Positions 1 to 8,486 of a DNA stretch of 15,297 nt are shown piece by piece; position 1 is the first letter of the stretch; every line of letters begins with the position of its first letter. The DNA comes from Actinomycetota bacterium (GTDB lineage: Bacteria; Actinomycetota; Actinomycetes; Actinomycetales; Cellulomonadaceae). The notes under the pieces are model-generated. The model saw only the letters and a list, made by a program, of their open reading frames with translations. It had not been told where the DNA came from and did not search any database. The translations under genes and the position numbers were made by a program. The stretch is from NCBI GenBank assembly GCA_018898235.1, contig JAHIJU010000440.1, positions 1 to 15,297 on the forward strand. The letters are read 5' to 3'.

Positions 1-1
1 C

Positions 2-433
2 CTGCTCGAGCAGCATGCCGACGAGATCGACTTCTCGGCCGTCACCGTCAAGGGCCCGATGGTCGAGGGGACCCGCTACGAGGCGGAACGGTCGATCGAC
101 CCGCTGGTGGGTCTCGAGCTCGTGCGGCGGGGCGGGTTGCGGGTGGCCAAGCTGCGGCACGCCGTATGGCTCGGTGAGGACGGCTGGGTGATCGACGAGT
201 TCCTGGGCGCGAACGCGCCGCTGATGATCGCCGAGGTCGAACGCGGTGGACCCGTGACCAACCTGGCGATCCCCTCGTTCTGCGTGACCGAGGTGACGGC
301 CGACCCGCGGATGTCGAACGACGCACTGGCCCGCACGCCGTTCTCGCAGTGGGCGGACTCCTACGCCGCGCAGCTGGCGGCGGACGGTCCCACGTTCCTC
401 GGCGGGCTGGGCGTCAACCGCATGCAGGCCTGA
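2..433 (+). CDS. CYTH domain-containing protein, 5'-truncated
   Basis: The reading frame is open from the first bases of the window and ends at TGA 431-433, so the N-terminus (with the usual ExExK signature) lies outside. The visible part matches the C-terminal half of a CYTH-domain protein (adenylate cyclase CyaB/thiamine triphosphatase superfamily). It has alternating charged beta strands, RVAKLRHAVWL, a VIDEFLGANAPLMIAEVE segment with the acidic pair expected at the metal/triphosphate site, and EVTADPRMSNDALA, the normal family ending. Members form a tunnel that binds triphosphate-containing substrates with divalent metal; the substrate here cannot be deduced. An internal ATG at 59 is only a methionine inside the domain, not a credible start. 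The next gene begins 25 nt downstream but appears to have its own promoter. Confidence 0.85.
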   Translation: MLEQHADEIDFSAVTVKGPMVEGTRYEAERSIDPLVGLELVRRGGLRVAKLRHAVWLGEDGWVIDEFLGANAPLMIAEVERGGPVTNLAIPSFCVTEVTADPRMSNDALARTPFSQWADSYAAQLAADGPTFLGGLGVNRMQA

Positions 434-447
434 CCGCCGCGCCCGTC

Positions 448-453
448 TAGGCT
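448..453 (+). promoter_or_regulatory. Candidate -10 element (TAGGCT) of the metallophosphoesterase gene
   Basis: TAGGCT lies 5 nt before the GTG at 459 and 8 nt before the ATG at 462, and no Shine-Dalgarno is visible. This is the spacing expected for a leaderless actinobacterial transcript. No good -35 box is seen. Confidence 0.35.
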
Positions 454-458
454 CGAGG

Positions 459-2147
459 GTGATGGTCCGCACGCGCACCGCAGTCCCGCACCCTCGCAGG
501 TGGCCGCTCCGGCTCGCCCTGGCGCTGGCGGCGCTCGCGGTCTGCCTCGTCTTCGGCATCACGACGGCGACGGCCCGGGGATCCCTCGGACCCCATGAAG
601 CACGGTTCGACGTCACCACCGACTCGACGATCACGGTCGACGTGGGACCGCTCGGCACCCTGCAGCTGGCCTCGCCGGCGCCGCTGGGGCTGGGCGTGCG
701 GGCGACCGTCGGTGAGATCCCGCGAGGGGTCACCGACCTGTCCCAGGCCGCCACGCTGCAGGCGCTGGGGCAGGACCTCGACCAGTACATCGCCTTCTTC
801 TCGGGCACGCGCGCGACGATCCACCAGGTGCTGCTGGCGCTCGCCGAGGACGCCGCCCGGCGCACGGCCGGTGCGCTCCTGGTCCTCGCAGCCGCCGGGT
901 TCGGGCTGCGCGCGTTGCTCGGGCGTCGCCGGCGCGGTGAGCTCGGGCAGGCGCTGGCCCCGCACACCCACCAGATCGTCGGGTCGGGCCTGGTAGCGGT
1001 GCTCGTCGTGACTGTCGTCACGGCGTCGCTGAACCCGGCGACATCGGCGACGACCGAGTCGGTGGCCGTCTCGTCGGTCTTCGACGGCACACCGCTCGAA
1101 GGGGCCCGGATCACAGGCCGGCTCGGCGGGATCGTCGACACCTACTCGGGCCAGATCCTGGCCGCCTACCGCACGAACGAGGAGTTCTACGCCTCGGCGA
1201 CCTCGTCGTTGACCGCTGCGTGGGCGCACTGGCAGCGCAGCGGCGAACCCCTGGTCGGTCCGACGGCCACCGCCGGTGCGACCGCAGCGCCCGATCCGGC
1301 CGCCTCGCCGCAGCCGTCCTCGTCCACCACGACGGCGACCACGCTGCTGCCGACCACGGAGCCCGTCACGATGGTCCTGGTCTCGGACCTGCACTGCAAC
1401 GTCGGGATGGCCCCGGTGATCCGCGAGCTCGTCGAGCTGTCGGGTGCCCAGCTCGTGGTCGATGCCGGGGACACGACGATCAACGGGACGAGCGTCGAGG
1501 AGCAGTGCGTGCGGACCTTCGCCGACGCCGTGCCCGACGGGGTCCGGCTGGTCGCCGTCGCCGGCAACCACGACTCGTCCGTCACCGAGGCGGCCTACGC
1601 CAAGGCCGGTGCCATCGTGCTGGCCGGCGGCGTGCAGACCATCGACGGGATCCGGTTCTTCGGTGACGCCGACCCGAACCAGACGCTCTTCGGCCAGTCG
1701 GCGAGCACGCGCACCGAGACCGAGACCGAGGCGGGGGACCGGATCGCCCAGGACGTGTGCGACGCCGACGACGTGGACGTCCTGCTCATCCACAACCCGC
1801 GGGTCGGCCGGGCGGCGCTCGACACCGGTTGTGTGCCGGCGGTGCTGTCGGGCCACCTGCACACCCGGACCGATCCGGTGCAGGTGGGTGACGGCGTCCG
1901 GTACATCTCGTCCAGCACGGCCGGAGCCCAGGCGGGGCAGCCGACCCTCGGCCCGCTGCACGGCACCGCCGAGCTCACCGTGCTGCGGTGGAACCCGAGC
2001 ACCCGGGCGTTCATCTCGTGGCAGCTGGTCACGGTCTCGACCGACGCGACCGCCAGGGTCGCCGACCCCCAGGTGTGGCCGACCATCGCGGCCACGACCC
2101 CGCAGGCCTCGGCGACGCCGACGCCCGAGCCGTCGGGCGGGGACTGA
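459..2147 (+). CDS. Membrane-anchored metallophosphoesterase
   Basis: A 562-residue protein with a C-terminal calcineurin-like phosphoesterase domain. The metal-ligand blocks appear in order: SDLH (residues 309-312), GD (337-338), GNHD (369-372), IH (H445) and GHLH (465-468). This set coordinates a dinuclear metal centre that hydrolyses phosphomonoesters or diesters; the substrate is unknown. The N-terminal half holds three hydrophobic segments, about residues 20-41, 137-154 and 173-193. An RRRR stretch follows the second. A Pro/Thr/Ser/Ala-rich linker at about 265-300 precedes the catalytic domain, which is probably extracytoplasmic. The start is either GTG 459 or ATG 462, which are adjacent in frame, with a TAGGCT hexamer just upstream and no Shine-Dalgarno. 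leuS begins 25 nt after the stop. The family call is secure, the physiological role is not. Confidence 0.85.
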   Translation: MMVRTRTAVPHPRRWPLRLALALAALAVCLVFGITTATARGSLGPHEARFDVTTDSTITVDVGPLGTLQLASPAPLGLGVRATVGEIPRGVTDLSQAATLQALGQDLDQYIAFFSGTRATIHQVLLALAEDAARRTAGALLVLAAAGFGLRALLGRRRRGELGQALAPHTHQIVGSGLVAVLVVTVVTASLNPATSATTESVAVSSVFDGTPLEGARITGRLGGIVDTYSGQILAAYRTNEEFYASATSSLTAAWAHWQRSGEPLVGPTATAGATAAPDPAASPQPSSSTTTATTLLPTTEPVTMVLVSDLHCNVGMAPVIRELVELSGAQLVVDAGDTTINGTSVEEQCVRTFADAVPDGVRLVAVAGNHDSSVTEAAYAKAGAIVLAGGVQTIDGIRFFGDADPNQTLFGQSASTRTETETEAGDRIAQDVCDADDVDVLLIHNPRVGRAALDTGCVPAVLSGHLHTRTDPVQVGDGVRYISSSTAGAQAGQPTLGPLHGTAELTVLRWNPSTRAFISWQLVTVSTDATARVADPQVWPTIAATTPQASATPTPEPSGGD

Positions 2148-2159
2148 GCAGGGCATCGG

Positions 2160-2165
2160 TAGAGT
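2160..2165 (+). promoter_or_regulatory. Candidate -10 element (TAGAGT) for leuS
   Basis: TAGAGT is followed by 7 nt and then the GTG start of leuS, placing a predicted transcript start at or next to the start codon. No Shine-Dalgarno is present. The -35 region is weak, so this rests on hexamer and spacing only. Confidence 0.4.
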
Positions 2166-2172
2166 TGCCCGA

Positions 2173-5079
2173 GTGAATGACGTCCAGACTGCCAGCCCCG
2201 CCGACGAGGTCCCCTTCCGCTACACGGCCGGGCTCGCCGCACAGATCGAGCGGCGCTGGCAGGACGAGTGGGACCGGCGCGGCACGTTCTTCACGCCCAA
2301 CCCGAGCGGTCCGCTGACCGACGGCGAGGGGCGGCACGCGGACCCGGCCAAACCGGCGTTCTTCGTCATGGACATGTTCCCGTACCCCTCCGGCGCGGGT
2401 CTGCACGTGGGTCACCCGCTGGGGTACATCGCCACCGACGTGGTCGGCCGGTTCCGCCGCATGTGCGGGGACAACGTGCTGCACGCGCTGGCCTTCGACG
2501 CGTTCGGGCTGCCGGCCGAGCAGCATGCGATCGCCACCGGGCAGCACCCGCGGGGCAACACCGAGGCGAACATCGCGATCATGCAGCGTCAGCTGCGCCG
2601 GCTGGGCCTGGCACTCGACCCGCGCCGGTCGTTCGCCACCATCGACGACTCCTACGTGCGCTGGACGCAGTGGATCTTCCTGCAGATCTTCAACGCCTGG
2701 TACGACGGCGACGCCGTACGCCCGGACGGCGGCGTGGGACGGGCCCGTCCGATCGGCGAGCTCGAGGCCGAGCTGGCCGCGGGGACCCGGCCGGTGCCCG
2801 CCGGGATCGACGGCGTCCAGGCCGGCGCCGCCTGGGCCGACCTGGACCGGGTGGCCCGTCGCCGCGTGCTGGACGCGCACCGCCTGGCGTACCTGGCCGA
2901 CACCCCGGTGAACTGGGCGCCGGGCCTAGGCACGGTCCTGGCCAACGAGGAGGTCACGGCCGACGGCCGCTCCGAACGTGGCAACGTGCCGGTGTTCAAG
3001 CGGAACCTGCGCCAGTGGAACATGCGGATCACCGCCTACGCCGACCGGCTGACCGACGACCTGGACGGCATCGACTGGCCGGAGAAGGTGCGCTCGATGC
3101 AGCGGCACTGGATCGGCCGCTCCACGGGTGCCACCGTGCGCTTCGACGTGGTCGGCGGTGAGCTGCTCGAGGTCTTCACCACCCGTCCGGACACGTTGTT
3201 CGGGGCCACGTTCATGGTCGTCGCCCCCGAGCACCCGCTGCTGGACGAGGTCCCGGCCGCCTGGCCGGACGGCACCCGCGAGGCGTGGACCGGCGGGCAC
3301 GGGACGCCGACTGCGGCAGTGGCCGCCTATCGCCGGTACGCGGCGGGCCGCACGGCCGTCGAGCGCCAGGCCGACGCGGGCCGGAAGACGGGCGTGTTCA
3401 CCGGGCACCTGGCCGTCAACCCGGTGACCGGGCAGACGCTGCCGGTGTTCACCGCCGACTACGTGCTCATGGGCTACGGCACCGGAGCCATCATGGCGGT
3501 GCCCGGGGGCGACGAGCGGGACTACGACTTCGCGACCACCTTCGAGCTGCCGGTGGTCTACACCGTCGCGGGGGAGGGTGACGGCGCGCGCACCGGTGAC
3601 GGCGCGATCATCAACTCGGCCAACGACGACCTCGTCCTCGACGGTCTGGACGTGCCGACGGCCAAGGCCGCGATGATCGCCTGGCTGGCGGCCCGGGGCG
3701 TCGGTGAGGAGACCACCACCTACCGGCTGCGCGACTGGCTGTTCAGCCGGCAGCGCTACTGGGGCGAGCCCTTCCCGGTGGTCTACGACCAGGACGACCA
3801 GCCGATCGCGCTGCCGGACTCCGCGCTGCCGGTCACGCTGCCCGAGGTGCCGGACTTCAGTCCGCGCACCTACGCCCCGGACGACGCGGACTCCAGCCCG
3901 GAGGCGCCGCTGGGCCGCAACGACGAGTGGGTGCACGTCACGCTCGACCTGGGCGACGGCCCGAAGCAGTACCGCCGGGACACGAACACGATGCCGAACT
4001 GGGCCGGGTCGTGCTGGTACCACCTGCGCTACCTGGATCAGGTGTCCCCGGACGTGCTGGTGGACCCGGACCTGGACCGCTACTGGCTCGGCCCGGGCCA
4101 CGGCACCCAGCCGCCCGGTTCGGTGGGCGGGGTGGACCTGTACGTCGGCGGCGTCGAGCACGCCGTGCTGCACCTGCTGTACGCCCGGTTCTGGCACAAG
4201 GTGCTCTACGACCTGGGCTACGTCTCCAGCGCCGAGCCGTTCCACAAGCTGTTCAACCAGGGCTACATCCAGGCGTACGCCTACACCGACTCCCGCGGCG
4301 TCTACGTGCCCGCCGATGAGGTGGCGGAGGACGCGTCCGCCCCGGAGGGCTACGCCTGGCACGGCGAGGCGGTGCACCGCGAGTACGGGAAGATGGGCAA
4401 GTCGCTGAAGAACGTGGTGACGCCCGACGACATGTACTCCGCCTACGGTGCGGACACGCTGCGGGTCTACGAGATGTCGATGGGCCCGCTGGACCTGTCC
4501 CGGCCGTGGGACACGCGGTCGGTGGTCGGCTCGCAGCGGTTCCTGCAGCGGCTGTGGCGCAATGTCGTCGATGAGCGCACCGGTGAGCTGGTCGTGGTCG
4601 ACGACGCGCCGGACGAGGCGACGCTGCGGGTGCTGCACGCCACGATCGCCGGGGTGCGGGCCGATATGGAGGCGATGCGCGAGAACACGGCGATCGCCAA
4701 GCTCATCGTGCTCAACAACCATCTGACGACCCTCGACCGGGTGCCGCGCGCGGTGCTGGAACCGCTCGTGCTGATGACCGCGCCCATCGCGCCGCACATC
4801 GCCGAGGAGCTGTGGTCGCGGCTGGGGCATGAGCGCTCGCTGATCGACGCGCCCTTCCCGGTGGCCGACGAGACGTACCTGGTGGCCGAGACGGTGACCT
4901 GCGTGCTGCAGGTCGCGGGCAAGGTGCGCGGGCGCGCCGAGGTCGGACCGCAGAGCGGGGACGACGAGCTGACCGCGCTCGCGCTGGCCGATGCCGGCGT
5001 CCAGCGTGCGCTGGCCGGTCGCGCCGTCCGCAAGGTCATCGTGCGCGCGCCGCACCTGGTCAACGTGGTGCCGGCCTGA
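2173..5079 (+). CDS. leuS: Leucyl-tRNA synthetase
   Basis: A class I aminoacyl-tRNA synthetase of 968 residues that charges tRNA-Leu with leucine in the cytoplasm. The N-terminal catalytic core has the HIGH-type motif HVGH at residues 78-81, after MDMFPYPSGAGL. The CP1 editing domain carries TTRPDT (336-341) and GTGAIMAVPGGDERD (436-450), with the conserved aspartate of the editing pocket at D447. The second signature is KMGKS (740-744), a KMSKS variant I recall as common in actinobacterial LeuRS. An actinobacterial-style insertion lies around residues 180-230, between the HIGH-side fold and CP1. The C-terminus includes the anticodon-binding helical domain and the small terminal domain. The frame is open much further upstream, inside the phosphoesterase gene. 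GTG 2173 is chosen because family homology begins there, it lies just after the preceding stop, and TAGAGT sits at leaderless spacing. Confidence 0.98.
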   Translation: MNDVQTASPADEVPFRYTAGLAAQIERRWQDEWDRRGTFFTPNPSGPLTDGEGRHADPAKPAFFVMDMFPYPSGAGLHVGHPLGYIATDVVGRFRRMCGDNVLHALAFDAFGLPAEQHAIATGQHPRGNTEANIAIMQRQLRRLGLALDPRRSFATIDDSYVRWTQWIFLQIFNAWYDGDAVRPDGGVGRARPIGELEAELAAGTRPVPAGIDGVQAGAAWADLDRVARRRVLDAHRLAYLADTPVNWAPGLGTVLANEEVTADGRSERGNVPVFKRNLRQWNMRITAYADRLTDDLDGIDWPEKVRSMQRHWIGRSTGATVRFDVVGGELLEVFTTRPDTLFGATFMVVAPEHPLLDEVPAAWPDGTREAWTGGHGTPTAAVAAYRRYAAGRTAVERQADAGRKTGVFTGHLAVNPVTGQTLPVFTADYVLMGYGTGAIMAVPGGDERDYDFATTFELPVVYTVAGEGDGARTGDGAIINSANDDLVLDGLDVPTAKAAMIAWLAARGVGEETTTYRLRDWLFSRQRYWGEPFPVVYDQDDQPIALPDSALPVTLPEVPDFSPRTYAPDDADSSPEAPLGRNDEWVHVTLDLGDGPKQYRRDTNTMPNWAGSCWYHLRYLDQVSPDVLVDPDLDRYWLGPGHGTQPPGSVGGVDLYVGGVEHAVLHLLYARFWHKVLYDLGYVSSAEPFHKLFNQGYIQAYAYTDSRGVYVPADEVAEDASAPEGYAWHGEAVHREYGKMGKSLKNVVTPDDMYSAYGADTLRVYEMSMGPLDLSRPWDTRSVVGSQRFLQRLWRNVVDERTGELVVVDDAPDEATLRVLHATIAGVRADMEAMRENTAIAKLIVLNNHLTTLDRVPRAVLEPLVLMTAPIAPHIAEELWSRLGHERSLIDAPFPVADETYLVAETVTCVLQVAGKVRGRAEVGPQSGDDELTALALADAGVQRALAGRAVRKVIVRAPHLVNVVPA

Positions 5080-5096
5080 GCCGTCGGAAGCCCGCG

Positions 5097-6122
5097 GTGG
5101 TCCGGCGGGTCGCGGTGGTGACGGACTCGACGGCATGCCTGCCGTCGGGGCTCGCGCGCAGCCACCAGGTGTCGGTGGTGCCGCTCGACGTCGTCGTCGA
5201 CGGCGCTCGCAGCCTGGACGGTGAGCTCGCGCCGGCCGATCTGCTCGCGGCGCTCGAAAGCGGGGCCCGGGTCTCGACGTCGCAGCCACCGCCGGCCGCC
5301 TTCGCCGCGGTGTACGCGCGCGCGGTGGCCGACGGCGCGACGGACATCGTGTCCGTGCACCTGTCGGGCGGGTTGTCCGGGACGGTGTCAGCCGCACGCG
5401 CCGCCGCAGCCGCGTGCGAGGTCCCGGTGGTGGTGGTGGACAGCGGGTCGGCGGCGATGGGCCTGGGCTTCGCCGTGCTGGCTGCGGCTCGGGCAGCACG
5501 GGCCGAGCCGGTGGGTGCGCCGGCGGCCCGTCCGCGGTGGCGGCGGTGGCGACGGGTGCCCGCGCCGGTCGCGCGGCCGGTCCCGACGCCCGAGGAGATC
5601 GCGGAGTTGGCCGCCCGGACGGCGACCGCCGGTTCGGTCTGGTTCCTGGTCGACTCGCTGGACCATCTGCGACGCGGTGGCCGGCTGTCTGCTGCCTCGG
5701 CCGTGCTGGGCACCCTGCTGGCGCTGCACCCCTTGCTCACCCTCACCGGCGGTCGTCTGACGGTGGCGGCGAAGGTGCGGACCCGCCGGGCGGCCCGGGC
5801 CCGTCTGGAGCAGCTCGCGGTCGACGCGGTGCTGGCCCGCGGCTCGGCGAGAGTGGCCGTGCACCACCTGGGCCGCGAGGCCGATGCGTGCGACCTCGCC
5901 GACTCGATCGTGGCCCGCACGCAGGAGTGTGTGGTCGAGGTGGTGGTGGCGCCCGCGGGTGCGGTGCTGGCCGCCCACGTCGGTCCCGGTCTGCTGGCCG
6001 TGGTCGTGACCGGGCTCGCGGCCGAGCAACCGTCCGGTGGGCCGGCCATCGACCCGACCTCAGCCCCGGGATCGATCGACCTGCCCTCCTTCGGTCGATC
6101 GGCGGAGCGCCGCCGCTCGTAG
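5097..6122 (+). CDS. DegV family fatty-acid-binding protein
   Basis: A 341-residue DegV-family protein. DegV/FakB proteins bind one fatty acid chain; in Firmicutes FakB presents it to the kinase FakA. Visible family blocks are VTDSTACLP (8-16), STSQPPP (60-66), SVHLSGGLSGT (86-96), VDSGSAAMGLGF (114-125), LDHLRRGGRLSAA (188-200) and HVGPG (294-298). The protein is about 60 residues longer than a typical DegV. The excess is an Arg/Pro/Trp-rich insertion around residues 130-165 (RPRWRRWRR from residue 145) and a Pro/Ser tail. The GTG start at 5097 is supported by GGAAG at 5086-5090, 6 nt upstream. It follows leuS by 17 nt and precedes comEA by 9 nt, so it probably shares a transcript with leuS. 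No fakA-like gene is in the window, so the ligand partner is unknown. Confidence 0.92.
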   Translation: MVRRVAVVTDSTACLPSGLARSHQVSVVPLDVVVDGARSLDGELAPADLLAALESGARVSTSQPPPAAFAAVYARAVADGATDIVSVHLSGGLSGTVSAARAAAAACEVPVVVVDSGSAAMGLGFAVLAAARAARAEPVGAPAARPRWRRWRRVPAPVARPVPTPEEIAELAARTATAGSVWFLVDSLDHLRRGGRLSAASAVLGTLLALHPLLTLTGGRLTVAAKVRTRRAARARLEQLAVDAVLARGSARVAVHHLGREADACDLADSIVARTQECVVEVVVAPAGAVLAAHVGPGLLAVVVTGLAAEQPSGGPAIDPTSAPGSIDLPSFGRSAERRRS

Positions 6123-6125
6123 CGT
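6120..6125 (+). promoter_or_regulatory. Candidate -10 element (TAGCGT) for comEA, overlapping the degV stop codon
   Basis: The TAG stop of degV forms the first three bases of TAGCGT. Exactly 6 nt separate this hexamer from the comEA GTG, so +1 would be the first base of the start codon. There is no convincing -35 box. Co-transcription with degV remains equally possible. Confidence 0.35.
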
Positions 6126-6131
6126 CCGGGT

Positions 6132-6968
6132 GTGCCCCCCGATGCGCGTGCCCGCAGCCGACAGCGGCTCGACGCCATCGCGGCCCCGGCCGGCACCCGA
6201 CCCGCTGAGGAGTCGTCACAGCCGGTCTCGGCGCCGGTCCCGCCGCCGTGGCCTTCGGTCGACCCGGCCGTGCCGGGCGCGGGCGTCGGACGGTCCGGGG
6301 GTGCCTCACCGACCGTCGGGGCCCTGCGCGCCGCGTCGACCGCCTACGCGGCGCGCCACGGCACGGAGCACCTGCGCCGGGCGACGGGAGCCCGTAGCGG
6401 CCCGCGGTGGTCGGTCCCGCGCGCGCTGGCGGGCGTCGCGCTGTCGGTGGTGCTCCTGGTCGCGGGGGTCGTGGCCCTGCGGAGCCAGGCTCTCGCCGCG
6501 GGGACACCCGTCACGCTCGGTACCCCGGCGCCTGCGGGTACCACCGCGGCGACAGCGGGCGTCGTGGTGGTGCACGTCGTCGGCGCGGTCGCGGCGCCGG
6601 GTGTCGTCCGGCTCGCCGCAGGTGCGCGGCTGCTCGACGCCGTGGCTGCCGCCGGCGGCAGCGCACCCGATGCCGACCTCTCGGCCGTCAACCTGGCCCG
6701 GGTGCTGGTGGACGGTGAGCAGGTCGTCGTGCCGGTGCTCGGCCAGCAGACGTCGCCCGCGGCCACCGGGGCAGCCGTCCCGGGTGACGATCGTCTCGAT
6801 CTCAACTCGGCGAGCCTGGCTCAGCTCGACGAGCTGCCCGGGGTGGGCCCCGTCCTCGCCCAGCGGATCGTCGACCGGCGGCCGTTCACCGCCGTCGACG
6901 AGCTCGACGAGGTCTCCGGGATCGGATCGGCCCTGCTCGAGCGGCTGCGGCCGAAGGTCAGGGTCTAG
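6132..6968 (+). CDS. comEA: ComEA-type helix-hairpin-helix DNA-binding protein
   Basis: A 278-residue ComEA homologue. In naturally competent bacteria ComEA is a membrane-anchored receptor that binds incoming double-stranded DNA outside the membrane. It has a cytoplasmic Pro/Ala-rich N-terminus and one transmembrane segment at about residues 98-118 (ALAGVALSVVLLVAGVVAL). An SLBB-type beta-grasp domain follows at about 144-205, starting VVVHVVGAVAAPGVV. A C-terminal (HhH)2 domain spans about 222-278, with the hairpins ELPGVGPVLAQRI and EVSGIGSALLERL. The GTG start lacks a clear Shine-Dalgarno and has TAGCGT 6 nt upstream. comEC starts on the base after the stop codon, so translation is likely coupled. 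Many actinobacteria carry this pair without demonstrated competence, so function in uptake is inferred from family only. Confidence 0.93.
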   Translation: MPPDARARSRQRLDAIAAPAGTRPAEESSQPVSAPVPPPWPSVDPAVPGAGVGRSGGASPTVGALRAASTAYAARHGTEHLRRATGARSGPRWSVPRALAGVALSVVLLVAGVVALRSQALAAGTPVTLGTPAPAGTTAATAGVVVVHVVGAVAAPGVVRLAAGARLLDAVAAAGGSAPDADLSAVNLARVLVDGEQVVVPVLGQQTSPAATGAAVPGDDRLDLNSASLAQLDELPGVGPVLAQRIVDRRPFTAVDELDEVSGIGSALLERLRPKVRV

Positions 6969-8486
6969 GTGCCCGGCCCCGATCTGCGCCTGTTGGCCCC
7001 GGCTTCGCTGGCCTGGGGTGCGGCCTGGCTGCTGATCCGCCTCGACCCGGCAGGCGTCGCGCGGATCGCCGCGGCGCTCGGGGCGGCCGCTCTGCTCCTG
7101 CTGCTGGTGCCCTCGGGCGCCCCCGGGAGCAGACGCGGGTGGCGCGGTGCGGGGGCGCTCGCGGTCGGTGTGGCAGCGGCCGTGCTGGCGGCCGGCGCGG
7201 TCCAGCTGCACGCGCGGACGGCCGGACCTTTCGGGGCGGCCGTGGCGGCGCACGGGACGGTCGTGGTCGAGGGATCGCTGCAGAGCGCGCCCCGGACTGC
7301 GCAGGAGGGCTGCCTCTACCTGGTCGACGTCCACCGGGTGGTGTTCGCCGGGCACTCGGCCAGGGCGGCCGCCCCGGTGCAGATCCTCGGTCCGTGCGCC
7401 GACCTGGCAGCGGGGGCGACGGTCCGGGTCGGCGGCCGACTCACGCCTCCTGCGTCACCCGGACGGGCGGCAGCCGTGCTCCGCGCGAGCCAGGGGCTCG
7501 AGCAGGTGCGGGCGCCGACGGGTGCCGCGGCGGTGGCAGCCGGGGTCCGCGCCGCGGCGGGCCGGGCCGGGCGGACGGTGCCGGGTGAGGCCGGGACCCT
7601 GCTCCCCGCGATCGCGTGGGGCGACACCTCGCGGCTCTCGGAGGATCTGGTCGCGGCGATGCGGACCGCGGGGCTCACCCATGTCACCGCGGTGTCGGGC
7701 GCCCACTTCGCGCTGGTCTCGGCGCTCGTGCTGCTGGCCGGTGCCGCCGTCCGCCTGCCGCGCTGGGCCCGCGCGGCGCTCACCGCGGTGGTGGCTGCCG
7801 GGCTCGTGGTGCTCGTGGGCCCGGAGCCGAGCGTCCTGCGGGCCGCGGTGATGGGTGCCGTCTCGGTCGTGGGCCTGCTCGTCGGTCGTCCGTCGGCCGG
7901 TCCGGCGGCGCTGGCGACCGCGGTCGTCGGGCTGCTGCTGGCCGATCCGTGGCTGGCCGTCGAACCGGGGTTCGTCCTGTCGGTCGCCGCGACGGCGGGG
8001 ATCGTGCTGGTGGTGCCGACGCTGGTGGTGCGCTGGTCGCCGGTGATCGGGCGCGCGACCGCGACGCTGCTCGGGGTACCGCTGGTCGCCCAGCTCGTCT
8101 GCGCACCGCTGCTGATCGCGTTCAGCCCGAACGTCGCCACCTGGGCCGTGGTGGCGAACCTCGCCGTCGCACCCGCGATCGGGCCGGCGACGATCCTCGG
8201 CCTGGTCAGCGCCGTGCTGGCACCCGGCTGGCCCGCGGGCGCCGCCGTGGCGGCCCAGGTGGCCGGAGCGGCGTGCTGGTGGGTGGTCACCGTCGCCCAC
8301 CTGACCGCGGCCGCGCCCGCCGCCGGGCTCGCGTGGTGGCCAGGGGTGGTCGGTGGCCTGCTGCTGGCCGGGACCGGCATCGGGCTGCTCGGCCTGCTGC
8401 TGCGCGGCGCACCCGATCCGCATGGCACCCTGGACGGGTGCCCGGACCCCGACGACCCACCCGCCGCGAGCAGACCAACGCCGTGA
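6969..8486 (+). CDS. comEC: ComEC/Rec2 family competence channel, short form lacking the metallo-beta-lactamase domain
   Basis: A 505-residue polytopic membrane protein. ComEC forms the inner-membrane channel for single-stranded DNA during transformation. An N-terminal hydrophobic block (about 12-80) is followed by an OB-like soluble domain (about 90-185). The Competence domain carries its signature MRTAGLTHVTAVSGAHFAL at residues 231-249 and then a series of hydrophobic segments to about residue 480. The protein ends in a short Pro/Asp-rich tail. The metallo-beta-lactamase-like nuclease domain found at the C-terminus of Bacillus ComEC (roughly 770 residues) is absent, and the next frame is holA, so this is not a frameshifted remnant. 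The M. tuberculosis homologue, about 514 residues, is similarly short. The GTG start abuts the comEA stop, and the stop overlaps the holA start as GTGA. Confidence 0.93.
   Translation: MPGPDLRLLAPASLAWGAAWLLIRLDPAGVARIAAALGAAALLLLLVPSGAPGSRRGWRGAGALAVGVAAAVLAAGAVQLHARTAGPFGAAVAAHGTVVVEGSLQSAPRTAQEGCLYLVDVHRVVFAGHSARAAAPVQILGPCADLAAGATVRVGGRLTPPASPGRAAAVLRASQGLEQVRAPTGAAAVAAGVRAAAGRAGRTVPGEAGTLLPAIAWGDTSRLSEDLVAAMRTAGLTHVTAVSGAHFALVSALVLLAGAAVRLPRWARAALTAVVAAGLVVLVGPEPSVLRAAVMGAVSVVGLLVGRPSAGPAALATAVVGLLLADPWLAVEPGFVLSVAATAGIVLVVPTLVVRWSPVIGRATATLLGVPLVAQLVCAPLLIAFSPNVATWAVVANLAVAPAIGPATILGLVSAVLAPGWPAGAAVAAQVAGAACWWVVTVAHLTAAAPAAGLAWWPGVVGGLLLAGTGIGLLGLLLRGAPDPHGTLDGCPDPDDPPAASRPTP

Noticed and set aside
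447..2156. A 569-codon minus-strand frame opposite the metallophosphoesterase gene
   Set aside because: It has no recognisable motif and an extreme Arg/Gly composition. The plus strand here carries a full phosphoesterase motif set.
1444..2172. An N-terminal extension of leuS to a 1211-residue product
   Set aside because: The extra 243 residues are Arg/Pro/Ser-rich shadow sequence inside the phosphoesterase gene, and LeuRS homology begins at the GTG at 2173.
2926..5499. An 857-codon open frame on the minus strand opposite leuS and degV
   Set aside because: Its translation is Arg/Pro/Gly/Val-rich low-complexity with no domain. It is the antisense shadow produced by the GC3 bias of leuS and degV.
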